DNA from: Synchiropus splendidus
Taxonomy: Eukaryota; Chordata; Actinopteri; Syngnathiformes; Callionymidae
Direction of reading: 5' to 3'
NCBI RefSeq assembly: GCF_027744825.2
Contig: NC_071334.1
Coordinates: forward strand, 41,331,437-41,395,436
DNA: 64,000 nucleotides
Each line of letters begins with the position of its first letter. Within the stretch, counting starts at the first letter, position 1. Shown one piece after another: positions 46,220 to 59,796 of this stretch. A model generated the notes under the pieces. That model was not told where the DNA came from, did no database searches, and saw nothing but the letters and a program-made list of their open reading frames with translations. The translations under genes were made by a program, and so were the position numbers.

Positions 46220-47330
46220 TGACAGGTCCAAAATTGTACCTCTTCTGATCATGAAACTATTAAAACTCATCAGTAGAATGTGGTGCTGATGCCATCACTG
46301 TCCGTTAACAAATTTATCTTTGCAGATCTGTTTGTGCATACTGATGGTGACTCAGAACCCCATTGTGACCTTCCTCAGAGACCCTCCACTCCAGGACTGA
46401 AAGCAGCAGGGTGGGGACCAACACAACTTTGTGATCCATGGAGTCCTGCATGGCCATATCCATTGGCAAGCTCAGCATTGTGATGTCGTGAGTCAACACG
46501 AGGCTGAACGTTGAATTTCGGTATTACGGTCAAGCATGCTCGACAAAATTAAAGACTCACACAGAGACAGGGAATCAGACCTCAAGCTGCTTGTGTCATA
46601 GACCTTCACTTCAAACCGACATTATCCGAGGGAATGACCTTCTGGGAGGCGGTGGGGTGTGTGTGAGACAATGTCTGTGAGAGAAGGTGTAAGCGAGATG
46701 ATTAAAGTTGGAGACTGTTAAATGGCATGTGAGTGTACAGTGGTGATGTTTTCCTTAGATTTGTGTTCACGAAATCGCATGCAAAACTGTTTGCTCATGC
46801 TGAAAATGAGACTTTTCAAGCAGAATGGTGGGTGTCTTTCAAAAGGACAAATGCAGAGGATAGTGCATATTCCTTTTGATTCATATTGTGATTTCTGGAG
46901 ATGGACAGGAATTGGTTTAATGGATGTATAACATGGTAGACAGAACCTAAGATCAGGGAATAATAAAAAGAAATAAGTGGAAAAGTTGAGGTGGACTTAC
47001 GCACCGTAGGGTGGGTGAGTGGATGGATAAATGATGTACTACATAACGAAGTGTATAGATGGTCAGATGGACATCATGCTAATTGATTGATAATCAAATC
47101 AATAGATAGTTAAAGATAGTTAATGGCTCACCAATAAGTGGAACAACTGAACAACTGATGGATATGCAAACCTGACCGGTTTCCTCAGTCTCATCTGTAA
47201 CTGTTGATGTGTTCCTCATTGATGACACGCAGACAGGCAAAAGTGCTTGGAAAAGAAGGAAAGGAGGTTCAAACACAGGGACAGACAGAATAAAAACATT
47301 TAAAAAGTGATCTGCTTCTCACACAGTAAA
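46220..47330. other. No recognisable gene
   Basis: Non-coding; ORFs of at most 76 codons without motifs. Confidence 0.4.
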
Positions 47331-47334
47331 GGTA

Positions 47335-47760
47335 CGTTCACACCGGCAGCAACTTTTTAGTTGTGGTAGTCTTTAGTCTTCAGTGGCTGGTTGCTTGCCC
47401 AGGTTGTGATTAGTTGGATCCTGCCCGATTCAAACACGTCGCCATAGTAGGTCAATTGTGGGGGGGGCGTGGTCTCAAGTGGTTGTGGATGGTGGATTGA
47501 AGATGGGGGAGCCGGTCGTCAAACTATCGCTACTCCTCCATCACCTGGATGCGCCCACAACAAGTGGTACTTCAGGCAGAACCGCCGCCAATTGGACGAC
47601 CTATTGGTCCGGATCAGTGGCCGAATACTGGGCACCAAGTGCCCATGGCCTGTCCTCTGACGATCGTCTGTCTTCAGTAAGCAACTCGATGTGTAGTTAT
47701 GTACGCCGAATTGTGTACAAGTCTTACTTAACTGCTATCAATTCATAAAGTCCGCAGTCG
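47335..47760 (+). mobile_element. Possible PIF/Harbinger transposon fragment
   Basis: aaggtacgttcacaccggcagc at 47330-47351 resembles the left end of fish Harbinger elements. About 200 bp on, the frame reads KWYFRQNRRQLDDLLVRISG (47555-47615), similar to the YFRMS-x-x-FD-x-LL-x-x-I block of HARBI1-like transposases. The DDE core and right end are not seen. The call rests on one short motif plus one end. Confidence 0.35.
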
Positions 47761-47769
47761 TGTTTACTG

Positions 47770-49810
47770 CGTGCCTGAAGTAATTTTCGGAGATACATAA
47801 TCTGTCATCGTCAATAATTTGTGCACGTAAACTATTTGAAACAGTATTTGTATTTTCTTTGATTGTTGTCAGAGAGTGCTACTTTGTGGTGAAAAATTAA
47901 TCCAACAGTTACGTCCACTTCCAGGAGCTGACCAGAGGACCTCAGCCACCACATATGTTTTCGTTGCAAATCATGCTTCTCCTTTTTGGAAAAAGCAGTT
48001 ATCAGTGCACCACAACTGCTCATTCAAGAGTCACCCACCTATTTTAACAAAACATGGGCCCTTGCATATTATAATTCATTCATTTGTTGACATTTTACAC
48101 AGTGCTTCAGTGCTTTTGATTTTGTTTTTTTCTGTGAAGCCATTTTTCATTCATTTATACTCATTCAATACATACAGAATCATAGTCAAACTTGTAGTTT
48201 GTAAGATCTAGAGGGATGAGGGTCAAGAGAGGGGGAGGAAGTGGGGCGACGTCCGAGTTCAATTACATCCTGTGGTGATCAATAGTAATAATAATCTGTA
48301 TAGGACAGCAAGAGAGTTAATCAAAATGTTGTGTCACTATAACAGTGCTTAAATGACTACAAAAACATTTAAAAAAATAGAATAATGCTAGATTTTTACA
48401 TACATACATCAGGACCAACAGTGGATGAGGAGGGGCCAGTGGCAGGTGGAGGAAATGAAGCAGCACCAGGTGAGGCAGGAGGAAGGTCCATCAAGAGAAG
48501 TTCCATCCACCTCCTCATCATCATCATCACCAACATCATGAGTGGATCCATCCTCCTCCTCTCATTAATGACAGCATAGCATGATTACGCTATTGTACTA
48601 GCTATACAGAAAAAAAGCTATACAGAAAGCTGCATATTTTTTTCCAAATATTTAGCTAGTATTCAGATTATCACCAATGGGTTAACATACAAATCTACCT
48701 GCTACCTTGCTGCAGCTGATGCATCTCCACTCATGTTTGCCGAGGTCTCCCTTGGAGATGAAGTGCTCCAGAGGAGAGAGGACGGCGAAGAACGGTCACT
48801 TCACGGCACCAGATGCCGCTGGCCACTCCGGTCTCCTACCTCTGTCACCATCCTCCCCTCATATATACAGACCTTTCCACTTTTCCAGGATGTCTCATCT
48901 GAATTGAATTAAATCAGAAACAGTAATTATTCATCCCATCGTCATACATACGTAGTTCCTACAGTAGCAGCAGTACATTAGCCATGTAAACTAGGTAGAC
49001 ATTGTGCTTAGGCGAATATAACTTAAGTTAACTTAAGTAAATAAAGATCTCAACTCACCAGGAACGCCACCGTTGTGGCGAACTTTCCCTCCGGACAAGA
49101 TGCTTCCTTATGTTCCGGTGGAAGTTAAAAAATGGACAATTTGTGTCACTCACGACAGGATGTCGGAAAACAAATTGCAATTGTAAACAATTGCAGCGAT
49201 TAGATTCTACACAATAGAAGTCCAGGTGAACCTTGTAGAAATGTTGATGAGGTTTACATTTTCTATAAACTGCAGCCTGAGTTAGAGCTGAAAACATGAC
49301 TGGATAGGTTTGTGTATCAATCTGTTAGCGCATGGAAGTGTCTACATGTGTGTGTTGGCACATCATCTGCTTAACAAGCTGGACCGTTAACAGCCCATTA
49401 TCTGGAGCATGGCAGCTTGCTCATACCTGCAAGGTATATGTGAGAGTGTTTGTGTGTGTGCATGTGATTCAGAGCATGGCAGCTGTCCTACCTGCGAGCG
49501 CCTTAGGATCCTTGGATGAGATGAAGGAGAGGTGGATGAAGCTCCTCCTTCATATTTCACATGACTAGCAGCAGCCACAGGTTCTGTCGCCCCCTCGCAG
49601 GACAAAGGAGATACAGTGCCAGAGGCCATACATACACACCTTCAGAAAGAACATGCACCTCTGCAAGTAGACCGCCGTGTGTCAGTGTGTCTTGATTTAC
49701 AGGCAGTTATTTCCCCACATGCTCCGCTTGAATATGCAAATCCAGTTCTGAGCTCCTCAATTACCACGAGAACAATATAACATTGTGCCACTCATCATTG
49801 CAAAATAACT
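47770..49810. other. No firmly identified gene
   Basis: The minus strand at 48890-48700 reads PEWPAASGAVK, then HFISKGDLGKHEWRCISCSK, an uninterrupted, exon-like stretch I do not recognise. 48490-48560 has a CATCAT run. Possibly the rest of a decayed Harbinger element. Confidence 0.25.
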
Positions 49811-49813
49811 AAC

Positions 49814-49816
<3 letters not shown>

Positions 49817-49862
<46 letters not shown>
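49817..49862. repeat. (TA)n tract at Tc1 left edge
   Basis: About 20 TA units. Tc1/mariner elements insert at TA, so this is a plausible target. Confidence 0.9.
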
Positions 49863-49863
<1 letters not shown>

Positions 49864-49868
49864 TAAAG

Positions 49869-50908
49869 ACTTAAAGATCTAAAATTCACTCCAGATACAC
49901 AATATCACTATTTCTCGCAAACATCACAAATTTGTCTAAATGTATCATAGTGAGCCCTTCTGCTTTGCTGAGATAATCCATCCCACCTCACAGATGCGCC
50001 ACATCAAGATGCTGATCTGACATCGTGATTAGTGCACAGGTGGGCCTTAGACTGTCCACAATAAAAGGCCACTTTGAAAAGTGCATGTTTTCTTTGCTTT
50101 ATTGGGGTTCTGGGGACTCAGAACCAGTCAGTATCTGGTGTGACAACCATTTGCCTCATGCAGTACAACACATCTTCTTCGCATAGAGTCTATCAGATTG
50201 TCAATTGTGGCTGGTGGAATGTTGGTTCACTCCTCTTCAATGGCTGTGCGAAGTAGTTGGACATTCATGGGAACTGGTAAAAGGTGTCGTATATGCCGGT
50301 CAAGCACATCCAAAACATGCTCACTGGGTGACATGTCCGTTGAGCATGCTGGCCATGCAAGAACTGGGACATTTTCATTTTCCAAGAATTGTGTACAGAT
50401 CCATTGTAAACCAATTGTTTAAGCAGCTGTCTGAGTGGCTGGTCTCAGACGATCTTGGAGGTGAACCTGCTGGATGTGGAGGTCCTGGGCTGGTGTGGTG
50501 ACATGTGGTCTGCGGTTGTGAGGCCGGTTGGATGTACTGCCATATTCGCCGTTGGAGACGGCATATGGTGGAGAAATGAACATTCAATGCACGAGCAACA
50601 AATCTGGTTGACATTCCTGCTGTCAGCATGCCAATTGCACACTTCCTCAATGCTTACGACGTGTGCCATTTTGCTGTGAGACAAAACTGCACATTTCAGA
50701 ATGGCCTTTTATTGTGGACAGTCTAAGGCCCACCTGTGCACTAATCATGATGTCAGATCAGCATCTTGATGTGGCGCATCTGTGAGGTGGGATGGATTAT
50801 CTCAGCAAAGCAGAAGGGCTCACTATCACACATTTAGACAGATTTGTGAACAATGTTTGAGAAACATGGTAATATTTTGTGTCTGGAGTGAATTTTAGGT
50901 CTTTAAGT
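49869..50908 (-). mobile_element. Tc1-like transposon with long inverted arms, internally deleted
   Basis: The left arm (49869-about 50085) and right arm (about 50690-50908) are inverted copies of about 215 bp, starting acttaaaga(t/c)ctaaaattcactccaga and very similar throughout, including the 70-bp block gtgagcccttctgctttgctg...cacatcaagatgctgatctgaca. Between them lies a minus-strand Tc1 transposase missing its middle. Length is about 1.04 kb, against about 1.6 kb for a full element. A worn non-autonomous derivative is inferred. Confidence 0.85.
50130..50655 (-). pseudogene. Tc1 transposase remnant, catalytic core deleted
   Basis: The N-terminal part (from about 50650) reads AIGMLTAGMSTRFVARALNV, then HFSTICRLQRR, the helix-turn-helix DNA-binding domain of Tc1. 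After a frame change and deletion, minus sequence from about 50410 reads TQFLENENVPVLAWPACSTD, then MSPSEHVLDVLDRHIRHLLP (the SP-x-E-H block with the third catalytic acidic residue) and LLRTAIEEE, then an in-frame TGA where Trp is usual, then NIPPATIDNLIDSMRRRCV. The first two catalytic Asp residues lie in the missing segment, so no cut-and-paste activity is possible. Confidence 0.85.
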
Positions 50909-50989
50909 CCATCTCATGACAAATGGGAGCAAAAACAAAAAACAAAACAAAAAAAAGTGTTGCGTTTATATTTTTGCGTTTACATTTTG

Positions 50990-51020
50990 TGTGTATATAT
51001 ATATATATATATATATACAC
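50990..51020. repeat. (TA)n tract
   Basis: About 12 TA units, 85 bp right of the Tc1 element. Confidence 0.9.
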
Positions 51021-51179
51021 ACAGTGATTTCCCATCTCTCTATATTTGAATTGTGTATACATCACTCTTTTTTTTTTACTTTTTTTCGAAGATGTCAAGC
51101 ATACAATATGCAAACATGTTGTTGTTAGTAGTAATAGTTGCAATTATAAGTTTGCATGTTCTCCCTTTTCTCCCATATA

Positions 51180-51212
51180 ATAATAATAATCATCATCATC
51201 ATCATCATCATT
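51180..51212 (+). repeat. (AAT)n-(CAT)n microsatellite
   Basis: taataataataatcatcatcatcatcatcatcatc. Confidence 0.85.
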
Positions 51213-51302
51213 CATAATAAGAATATGATTTATTTTTTTTTATTGATTGATCTCTAAATGAAACTGGCTATAACCTTTGTGTCCTTCTACCCATCACACA
51301 CA

Positions 51303-51549
51303 GAGACCAGAGAAAGGTCTTCTGCACTGTTGCTCCTCCATCCTCCTTCCAAGCAGAAAACCTGCACAGGCCTCCTATTACACACAGACAGTCAATCCAC
51401 CTACAACCACACACAACCCTGCCACATGCCTGTCGTCTCACCAGTACAGCCACCAGCGGAGGCCTTAGGGCTCAGCCATCTGCCACCACTCAGCTACTCT
51501 CCACCACACGGTCCAACCCACCTTCTCAACATATGCAGCCCTTGCCCTG
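51303..51549 (+). other. Candidate exon, low confidence
   Basis: A pyrimidine tract and AG (ttgtgtccttctacccatcacacacag) precede 51303, and a consensus-like donor (CCCTGG|GTGAGG) follows 51549. The segment is open in two plus frames. One is Pro/His/Leu-rich (LGLSHLPPLSYSPPHGPTHL) and ends in a stop just past the donor. Base composition changes sharply from AT-rich flanks to C-rich. No domain is recognised. A lone C-rich non-coding segment is equally possible. Confidence 0.25.
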
Positions 51550-51554
51550 GGTGA

Positions 51555-54500
51555 GGTGGCTGGGGCACAGGTCTCGGGCCAGGCCAAGAATGAGGGATGA
51601 AGGGGCACAGATCCAGACAGTTTGTTAAGGCTCTTTTTTAGGGGCTAGTGAGAGATCATTTCCTCATTATTATCGCTTTTTCTGACCCAAATGGTGGACT
51701 TCTATGCTCGGCACAAGAGAGAGGCCCCCTATGAAGGTCTAGTGAGGCCTGAAGCTTAAGAAGAGAAAAAGGAAACAGAAGCTTGGTGGAAAAGTGGGGA
51801 GGGGGGATGATGGGACAGCTCAGCTGGCACTGTCACCTCAGACTCTGTGTGGGTTCTCTTTCCCTTCCTGCTTCTTCCCTCTCTTTGTTTTTGCCTCGGG
51901 GCAATCAGCGGCACAAAGTCGAGTGTTGCACTTTCATCCTTTCATCCCCACCTCCATCCATCCACCGTCTGTCTTTTTCTGCCTAAGATGTGTGTGCGCC
52001 ACAACAAGAGGTGTGACAGCCATGGTGGACATTTTTTCTTTTATTGCTCGCATTAATTACATGCAAAACTCTTCCATATTTCATGATAGTTCTTTTTGAA
52101 TAAACGAGCAGCAGACCACTCTCCTATTCTCTTTAGTATTCCGGTATCTCTTTACGCGTTCCAGGAATGCCACAAACATGTCACTATTATGTGGGGATAG
52201 AAATCCATGCGGGAATTGTGCCATTAATACCTTGGAAAGTTTAGAAAACCAGCTGTGCTCATTGTCACTGCTGTCCAACCGTATTTGAAGTTAAAAGCGG
52301 CATAAAATCTGCATGTATGGAAACACTGTTGCAGCATCGAGCTATGAGTTCTCTTCTCTTGATACACTTTTTATTCATGAGCGAAAATTCAGCAAAATTT
52401 TGGGCCTACGTTATTTCAGAGAGCATGAGCCTCCTCAGAGACCAGTGGTCCGGCAAAACAGAACAAAATGAAATTTCTTTGAAAAAAATTCTTTGAAGTG
52501 TGGACAGATGAAATAACTTGTGTTGTGAGACTGTTGGAGAAAGAATTTGTATTAAATTACTGGCAAAAGAAAATGCACAGTACTCTCACAGAGTCTAAGA
52601 GAGGGTAATGTGGCCACACTCTTCTCCTTCACAAAGTTCACAAATATTGAAATAAAAGAGCATCAGGCAAAGAAGGGGGGGTCGTCTTTTCCTTTGTGTG
52701 TTGGCTCAGTAATTAAATAAATCATGTTGACCTTTCCTGTACCCTTTCCTCACAACCCTGTCCCCCATCTGACCTTATGAGACCCACTCACATTAAACAG
52801 CTCCTTTTTCTTTCATCTCCCGCCTTCTCATCCCTCCCCGCCACCTTCATCCCTCTAATTCTGCCTTTTGTTCTCGTTTTGCTTTCATTTGAACATGAAT
52901 ATTTTTGGAATGTCACCGTGGCGAGGTTTTGTTAAGGAGGCTGTTCTCACAGTGAGAGTCTTCATGTCCTGGATGGATAACAAATTGGTGTCTGAGTACG
53001 GAATCTTTTGGAAAACCCTCCGCATTTGTAAAAGGCCTTTAGTTTGTTGTTACAAAATAGATTAGTATTTTTGCAGACCATCATTAAATCATGACGAAGT
53101 CTTGTTTTAAGCCATCCAGGTTATGTCATTGGAGACAGACGTGGAGAGCCTGGAAAACATGTTCTTGATTCACAAACTATCAAGAATGACATGAATAATC
53201 TCATCTAATCTTAATGAACCTGCAACTCTGATCGAATACACTCTTGAGTCTCGGGATTTGTTTTGGTTTTATTAGTTCTAGCAGTCCAAATACTTTCTCT
53301 AATACGATCTCACAGCTTTCTGACTTGGATCATATCAAGATCACGATGAATAATTGCATATTCAACACTTAACGACTCTAGTATTGGCGATGTTCTCTGT
53401 TGCAACACCATCAATACCATAACATAACACAGGTAGCAGTAACGCTACAACACAGCGTCAGTTACGGACCATCAACAAATTGTCATTTGGTCAAAGTATT
53501 AAGGAAATACTCAAGCATGCTGAATGGCACTTTGCATGAATAATTTTGAGAATTTAATATGAATTGATGAAAATGCTTTCACATTATTAATAGTATTTTT
53601 TCAACAGCATCCATGAAATGTGTTCAGATAGGTTCAAAGTAATGATGACCTGTGAAGGATACATTGTGGGCAGCAGACAGACAGCCACAAATTTAACCTC
53701 CCAGAGAAAACTGGCTGAGCAGTTATTTAAATGTAATCAAATGATGATGTTGGCGACTCCAGTAATGCAGAGAACAGATCAGTTTGTGACAGCAAAGTTA
53801 ATCCAAAAGTACAAGTGTGACAAACAGAGAAAATTCATTTATAGTGACATTTAAAAAGATGTTTAAATACTTCAGTTTGGAATGAATTCGACCAATTACA
53901 AACTTTTCACTTACATTTACATTTTTTGTTAAATTTGTGTAATCGCAGTGGAATCTTTGAGATTTCTCGTTCAAAGAGTTCTACTCGCCATGCTTTGCAA
54001 CTGAACTCCGCCAGAGACACATCTGTGCACTTAAGTGTGTGTGTTTGTTTTTGGATGTGTGAGAGCTGACTCCCTGATCTCCTGCTTTAATATCCAGAGG
54101 ACCTTTTGGTTCCTTAACTACAGGCGGTCAGAGTGACACACCCCACACACACAACCATACACAGATCTTCAGAGGATATCAAAGATTAGACATCAATCAC
54201 TCTGACCTCTTTAAGAAGAACCAGCTCCTCATTTGAAAGGTCAAAAACCCCTAGAGAGTGCAAACAAATCAATATGCAATGATGGAGAGGAAAGGGAATC
54301 CAAATTCACAAGTGGATATGGATCATGAATGTTGCTGTTCCTTTTTATTAAGTTACATTATTATACATTATTATGTATGCACTCCTCAATCGTGCTCTAG
54401 TCAGCTCAATTCAATAATTCACCAGTTTCACAAATGCAAACAAATATAGTCAACAGGGGTCATGCCAACTTCTTGTGCCGCATAAAAGCAATTTTGTGGA

Positions 54501-55180
54501 TAAAGTTTGCAATGTTGTTTCACTCTGCCATCCCACTTTAAACGCAATGTACTGCAAAAATCTGAGTTGATTAATAGCCAGGCACACAAACATCTCATGA
54601 TGTGTGTTTCTTGGAGAGATACACAATTACGTAAGTGGCACATGCAAGTGCATAATAACAGGAGGCTGGAAAGGTGTTTGTAACCACTTAACTATGGCAA
54701 AATAAGAATTCCCAGTTGCTCAAATGCATTTAGCCAGAGAGAGGTCTTGAAGGAATGTACTGTAATATGAAGAACAGAGGCAGTCATGACACCCATATGT
54801 AGAATTGATGCCCTGCCATGCAGAATTAAAGGGGTCCTATTGTGCCTTTTTTGCAGTTTCAACTGATCGCAGAAACATGTAAAGCTGCTCAAACAAATGT
54901 GTTTGGCAATTAAAAAAATAAATCAATAAAAGTGACTCACGCCACCATGGCAAGATATCAACCAAAAACACACTTCACCTTTCGAGAGAATAGTTGGTCA
55001 TCAATCCCATAATCCCCAATAACCCATCCAAATTCCCATGGCATAGCATATTGACGTTGAGAAAGTGTGACTGACGAAAAAGGCAGCCTTCTGCGTAACA
55101 TGTTGACGCAGACGCATTGGTGTTTCAATGGACTAAAAGAACATTTCCATTCCTGTGTAGCATTCCAGGCGGGGAATGCT
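51555..55180. other. No recognisable gene
   Basis: Unique-looking sequence. The ORFs (51783-52099, 52081-52278, 53618-53854) have no recognised motifs. No element ends found. Confidence 0.4.
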
Positions 55181-55184
55181 ACAT

Positions 55185-55212
55185 GCACACACACACACAC
55201 ACACACACACGA
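55185..55212 (+). repeat. (CA)n microsatellite
   Basis: About 12 CA units. Confidence 0.9.
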
Positions 55213-55214
55213 GA

Positions 55215-58200
55215 GCTATAATGAGAACTTCTGGCTCAAAGAATATTTGTTATTTCTGAAACAAAATTATTCTGAAATGGAAAGTGGAGCATAACATGGC
55301 CCTGTTCAGACCAGCTCGTACTGATTTCAGGTATGTCGACCCTGCAAAAGACTACATGACATCCTTGGTTCACAGGGAGAGACTCTGACCTGGAACTCGT
55401 TCAGGTCAGTTGCTACACTTGGCTGTGGCTGCCAGTGTAGGGGATTTTGTTTCAGTAAGGCTTTGTTCAATGTCTTAAATTTAGTTTCCAGTAACGCAAC
55501 ACAATATTTAGTGGACAGTCAAGTTTTGTGACTGCACTATATGCAGATGAAGAGCTAATGCTGTTTTTTCCTACTTATTTTCCTAAACTTTTCATCAGTT
55601 ATGTTGCCGAACTTCTCTTGGCCTGGAAAGACAAGTAAGCGATTGAGATAGCGGCAAGGCTTATCTCTCTATGCTTGGTGTTTGGATGGCTATGATGTCA
55701 GACCAGTTCTCATAAAGCTTCTGTGCTGGCTGCACAGATAAGCTCAGGGATCTGGAGGAGGTAGAGACATATGCAGGTAGCAAACAAGACACAATTGAAA
55801 TTGGAGCAAGAGAAAGGGCCCGCTTCCGTTTTTTGTTGAAGTGTTGTGTTTGTGCAGCACGTCCTGTGATGTTCTTCACACTGGGCCTACTTTAGCTCAC
55901 CGTACTCCCTGAGCAGTGACCGGAGCGGCTTGTGCACGTCCAAGCACTTGGAAACTGGAACGAGGCGAGGAGAGGAGAAAGAAAGGATGGATAGGAAAGA
56001 AAGAATACGAGGCGACGTGGGAGAAAAAGGATGGAGCGCAAAGAAAGGCGGATGGGAGAAGAGCGCAGGCAGCAGCACATGGAACCGCACAAAACAGAAA
56101 GAACTGACGAACGAATGGAACCAAACAAAAGGAGGAGAAGAGTTGGATTGAAGGATAAGAGGGAACGCAAGGCAACCTCTCCTTCCCTCTCTCTTCCTCT
56201 TGTTCCTCCTCTTCCCCCGTGAGAATGTGTGTTTTCTTCCTCTTCAGATCTGTGGTGCTTTCATTCGTACACAAAGACAGGACGTAAACGTACCTGGCAC
56301 AGGGGGGCGTGAAGGAGCTGGCAGCTCTGTTCGCATTAGAGAGAGTGAGAAACAGATAAAGAGACACCGGCTCACCTGTTTGGCAGACAAGGGCGCCGGA
56401 GAGAACGCAGGATTGAGACGTACTAATCAACAGCAGCATCCACTCCCTGCTTCCTATTGTCTCCGACACTCTGGAAAACTGAGAGTCACATCATAAAAGT
56501 TGCCTCAAGTTTTCTTTTTTTTTTTTCCTGCAATACACTGACTTTAATTATAGGCTTTTAGTCACAGCAGCTTCCTGAATATGGGTCATTAAAACTATAA
56601 AATGATAAAAAGAAAAAAAAATCCTTATTTTATCATTTTAATTAAAGATATCAGTGGACAATTTTAGGGGTGTGCCAAAAAATCAATTAATATAAAACTC
56701 ACGATTGAAATTGGGATTTTATAAGTCTCAAAATCAATTTAAGAATGAAAATAAAAATCTGTCAGCCATTCACTGCGAAGCCTGTAAGTGAGACAGCACT
56801 ACCAAGAGACTGAAAGAACGGTCGCCAAGACACTTGCCTCCGAATTTAACTAATGTTTTTTAAAGTACAGTGGAACTTTTATTAGTTAGTCAAGTAGTGT
56901 TTGATATTTCTTTTATGTTAACAGTTGCAATAATTCCATCTTAAGCATGGATAAATGATTAAAATGTCTAACTTTAATGTCTCTATTTGTCATTCTGACA
57001 GCAAAGTTAATGGGAGTAGATCATGATCAGAAATCATTATCAATGAAATCATTCTGAATGGCCCCCAAAATTGGAACTGAATCCTGAAATAGTAAAAGAT
57101 TCACATACCTCCACATGACCATAAAATTTCTAACAAGCACAGTATTTTCACGTGCCAGACTTAATGAGAGAGATACTTTTTTTTATTGTTGCTGTTGGTG
57201 TTTTTCCCTGCATTTACACGTTTCTCCAATAAGATCCGAGTGGTTAGTCTTATAATAAGTTGACAAAAATGTGGCTAAAACATCACATGTGCATAAAATA
57301 AAGCTCTCTTCAACTGTATCTAGTTACAATTTGGTTACAGAAAGGAATGGATGACTGAATGGGGGTGAACTTTTCCTCGTTGATACGTATGAAATAGTCA
57401 CTAGGTGAAGATTTGATTGGAATGTGGAATAAGTCTTGCCCATAGATTAGAATTGATGATATGACCATTGATTCTTCAAATGGATGTACAAACCAACTCA
57501 CATCCGAACCTATGCAACTGTGAGATCAAAGGACTCTGTGATTAGTGAATGTATCACAATTAAAGTTGCGCAGGAGTCCCAAAATTCTTAAGCTAAAAAG
57601 AGAGTGGGAGTGTTGGGACAGAATCATGTCTCTGTCTTTAGTCTGCCAGGGGTGAGCACAGGCTCTCTTCAATTATCGTTTTAATTCCATTGATCAAAAC
57701 TTGGCCAGATACCAAAGTCTAAATCACATGAACAATTAGATATGGTTTAGTGCCATTGGCCACAGACTTTCCAGGAAGATGGACCCCCAAATAGTTCCAG
57801 CGGCATTGATTACAACACTTAAAGACTCCCTGTGTATTGTTTCACACCAGATGGAGTTTAAAAAGCAACAATTTTGCCGGGTAACAATTATTGCTTTCAA
57901 AGCATGTGCAGATAATTTCCATTTTTGTTTAAGAGCCCGATTTTGCTTTGAAATTGGATGAGAATTCAAATTGCCACCCTACAGCTGTGTGATTTTTGAC
58001 TGCGGCGCTAAAGTGTGTGCATGCTAAAGAAATAGGAGGAGGTCTGCAATGCGACACAAACAAACAATGAAGAGAGAAAGTAGACATATTGATGCACACA
58101 TGGACACACACACACAGCAATTGGTGATGTTGCAATTAGCTTGTTTAAAAGAAAAGAAATAACTGTAATTTCAGCACAACAGCATCCATAACAATTCACC

Positions 58201-59790
58201 CCTAGAGGGGGATCAGCTATTTTAACACACACACACGCACGCACAACCAAGAGTTTCACACAGACAGCAACGTAGTATGTGTTCTTCTCGCCTGTGCCAA
58301 AACACACACCCACACACACCTCCATTAAGTGTACTTGAGAGCATCAGAAAGGGTCAGCTCAGTTATTACACTACTTTGTTCTGCCTCAGTGAGAAGGAAG
58401 CCACACATGCACAAACACAAACACAGACACACACAAAGAATATTATCCATCAACACCGAAGGTGCAAATATAAAAGCACTGGTCTGATAATGGATTGGAA
58501 GGGATAAATTAAAAAAAAAAAAAGTAATGGATGAAATGAAGTGGCTGCTGTGTCTTTGCATGCAAGCAGAAGTTTGCTGCAGTCTCTTTATGTCCCTCCA
58601 CCTCTCTGTCCATCAGTGCATCTCTGCTCTGGATGCACAACAATGGCATGAAACATCTGCGGCTACCAGGTAATTATGACCGAGCCAAAACAGTGGGCAG
58701 TGCAACGGCAATGAGCCGTGGCACCCCGCAATTAGACCCACATCTCCATCTCCCCTTAGCCTGTCTGTCTCCTCCCCAGTGACCGCCGTATTATCTCGCT
58801 GAAGAGACCCCAGCGGAGCCGAGTGGAGTGGGAAATAGACAGATGAGTGGTCTCAGGGGGTGTGAGTGCTGAGAGATAAGCACCACCATAACTGCACATC
58901 TGAACAACTCTGATTTTACAGCATGTACTTTAATTTTGACAGACTCTAATGCACACATCATTTAACCATGATAAGTTTACTGCGGAAGAAACCAAACCAG
59001 TGGTGTGAAGTCCATCATTTAACTGTAGATCCATCATCGTTTTCAAATGCATGATCGCTGTCATCTTGGCAAGTCCTGCAGTTGTCTTTCTGTGACTGGT
59101 TATATTAAACTGAATTACTATGTTAGTCCGACTAAGTTTGGACTTCTAAAATGCATGTGAACTGCTTATTCCAACTCCTTGTTTGTAATTTCTCTTAGTC
59201 GGACGAGAGGACCTGCATAACGCAGTTAATAGCATGTAGCCAAGTTGCTGGACTGGGTAATGTCCAGCTGCGTGGGCTTCAGCTACGCAACATAAGTAAA
59301 CAAAGTCTGAGACTAGTCACGTTCTAATGATGTCTAATAACCTTCATTTCAATCGAGAAGTTGTGTGTGTAACCTGATGCAGTATGTGTTTTCCTTGGTC
59401 TCAGCCAATGCCTGCGGTGAACACTTGACAAACCTGATATCCGTGTTCTCCACAACGATGATCTGCTGATGTGTAGATTTGTCTTCAACTTCCTTCACCC
59501 AGGTCGTTTGGATTGTTAGTTCCCACAAGAAGATTAGAAGACGTGATATGTTGGTTTAAGGAGACGACATAATCACTAAGTCATCAACCGTTAGCATGGC
59601 TGCTAAGTGAGTGGAAGCTCACAACAATGATCAAAAGCACAACTCTCTACTTACATACTCCACATCTATCATTCTTCTGATACACAGACGACACAATCTC
59701 CAGAATATTTTATTTTATTCAGAAACTTGCGAGCTTTAATCCAAAACCTGCAGCAGGAATCATATCGACTGATTCTGGGCATCTGACGTT
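55215..59790. other. No recognisable gene
   Basis: 55950-56160 is strongly purine-biased (ggaaagaaag-type), which opens long frames on both strands without domains. 58080-58430 has several short CA runs. 59120-59220 has ttagtccgactaag and cttagtcggacg in near-inverted orientation, perhaps a small DNA-transposon derivative. Otherwise unique. Confidence 0.4.
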
Positions 59791-59796
59791 TTAGAC

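Noticed and set aside
55897..56469. 190-codon minus-strand ORF
   Set aside because: It lies across a purine-rich tract that opens frames on both strands. Composition is low-complexity (Ser, Leu, Phe, Glu) and no domain or splice context is seen.
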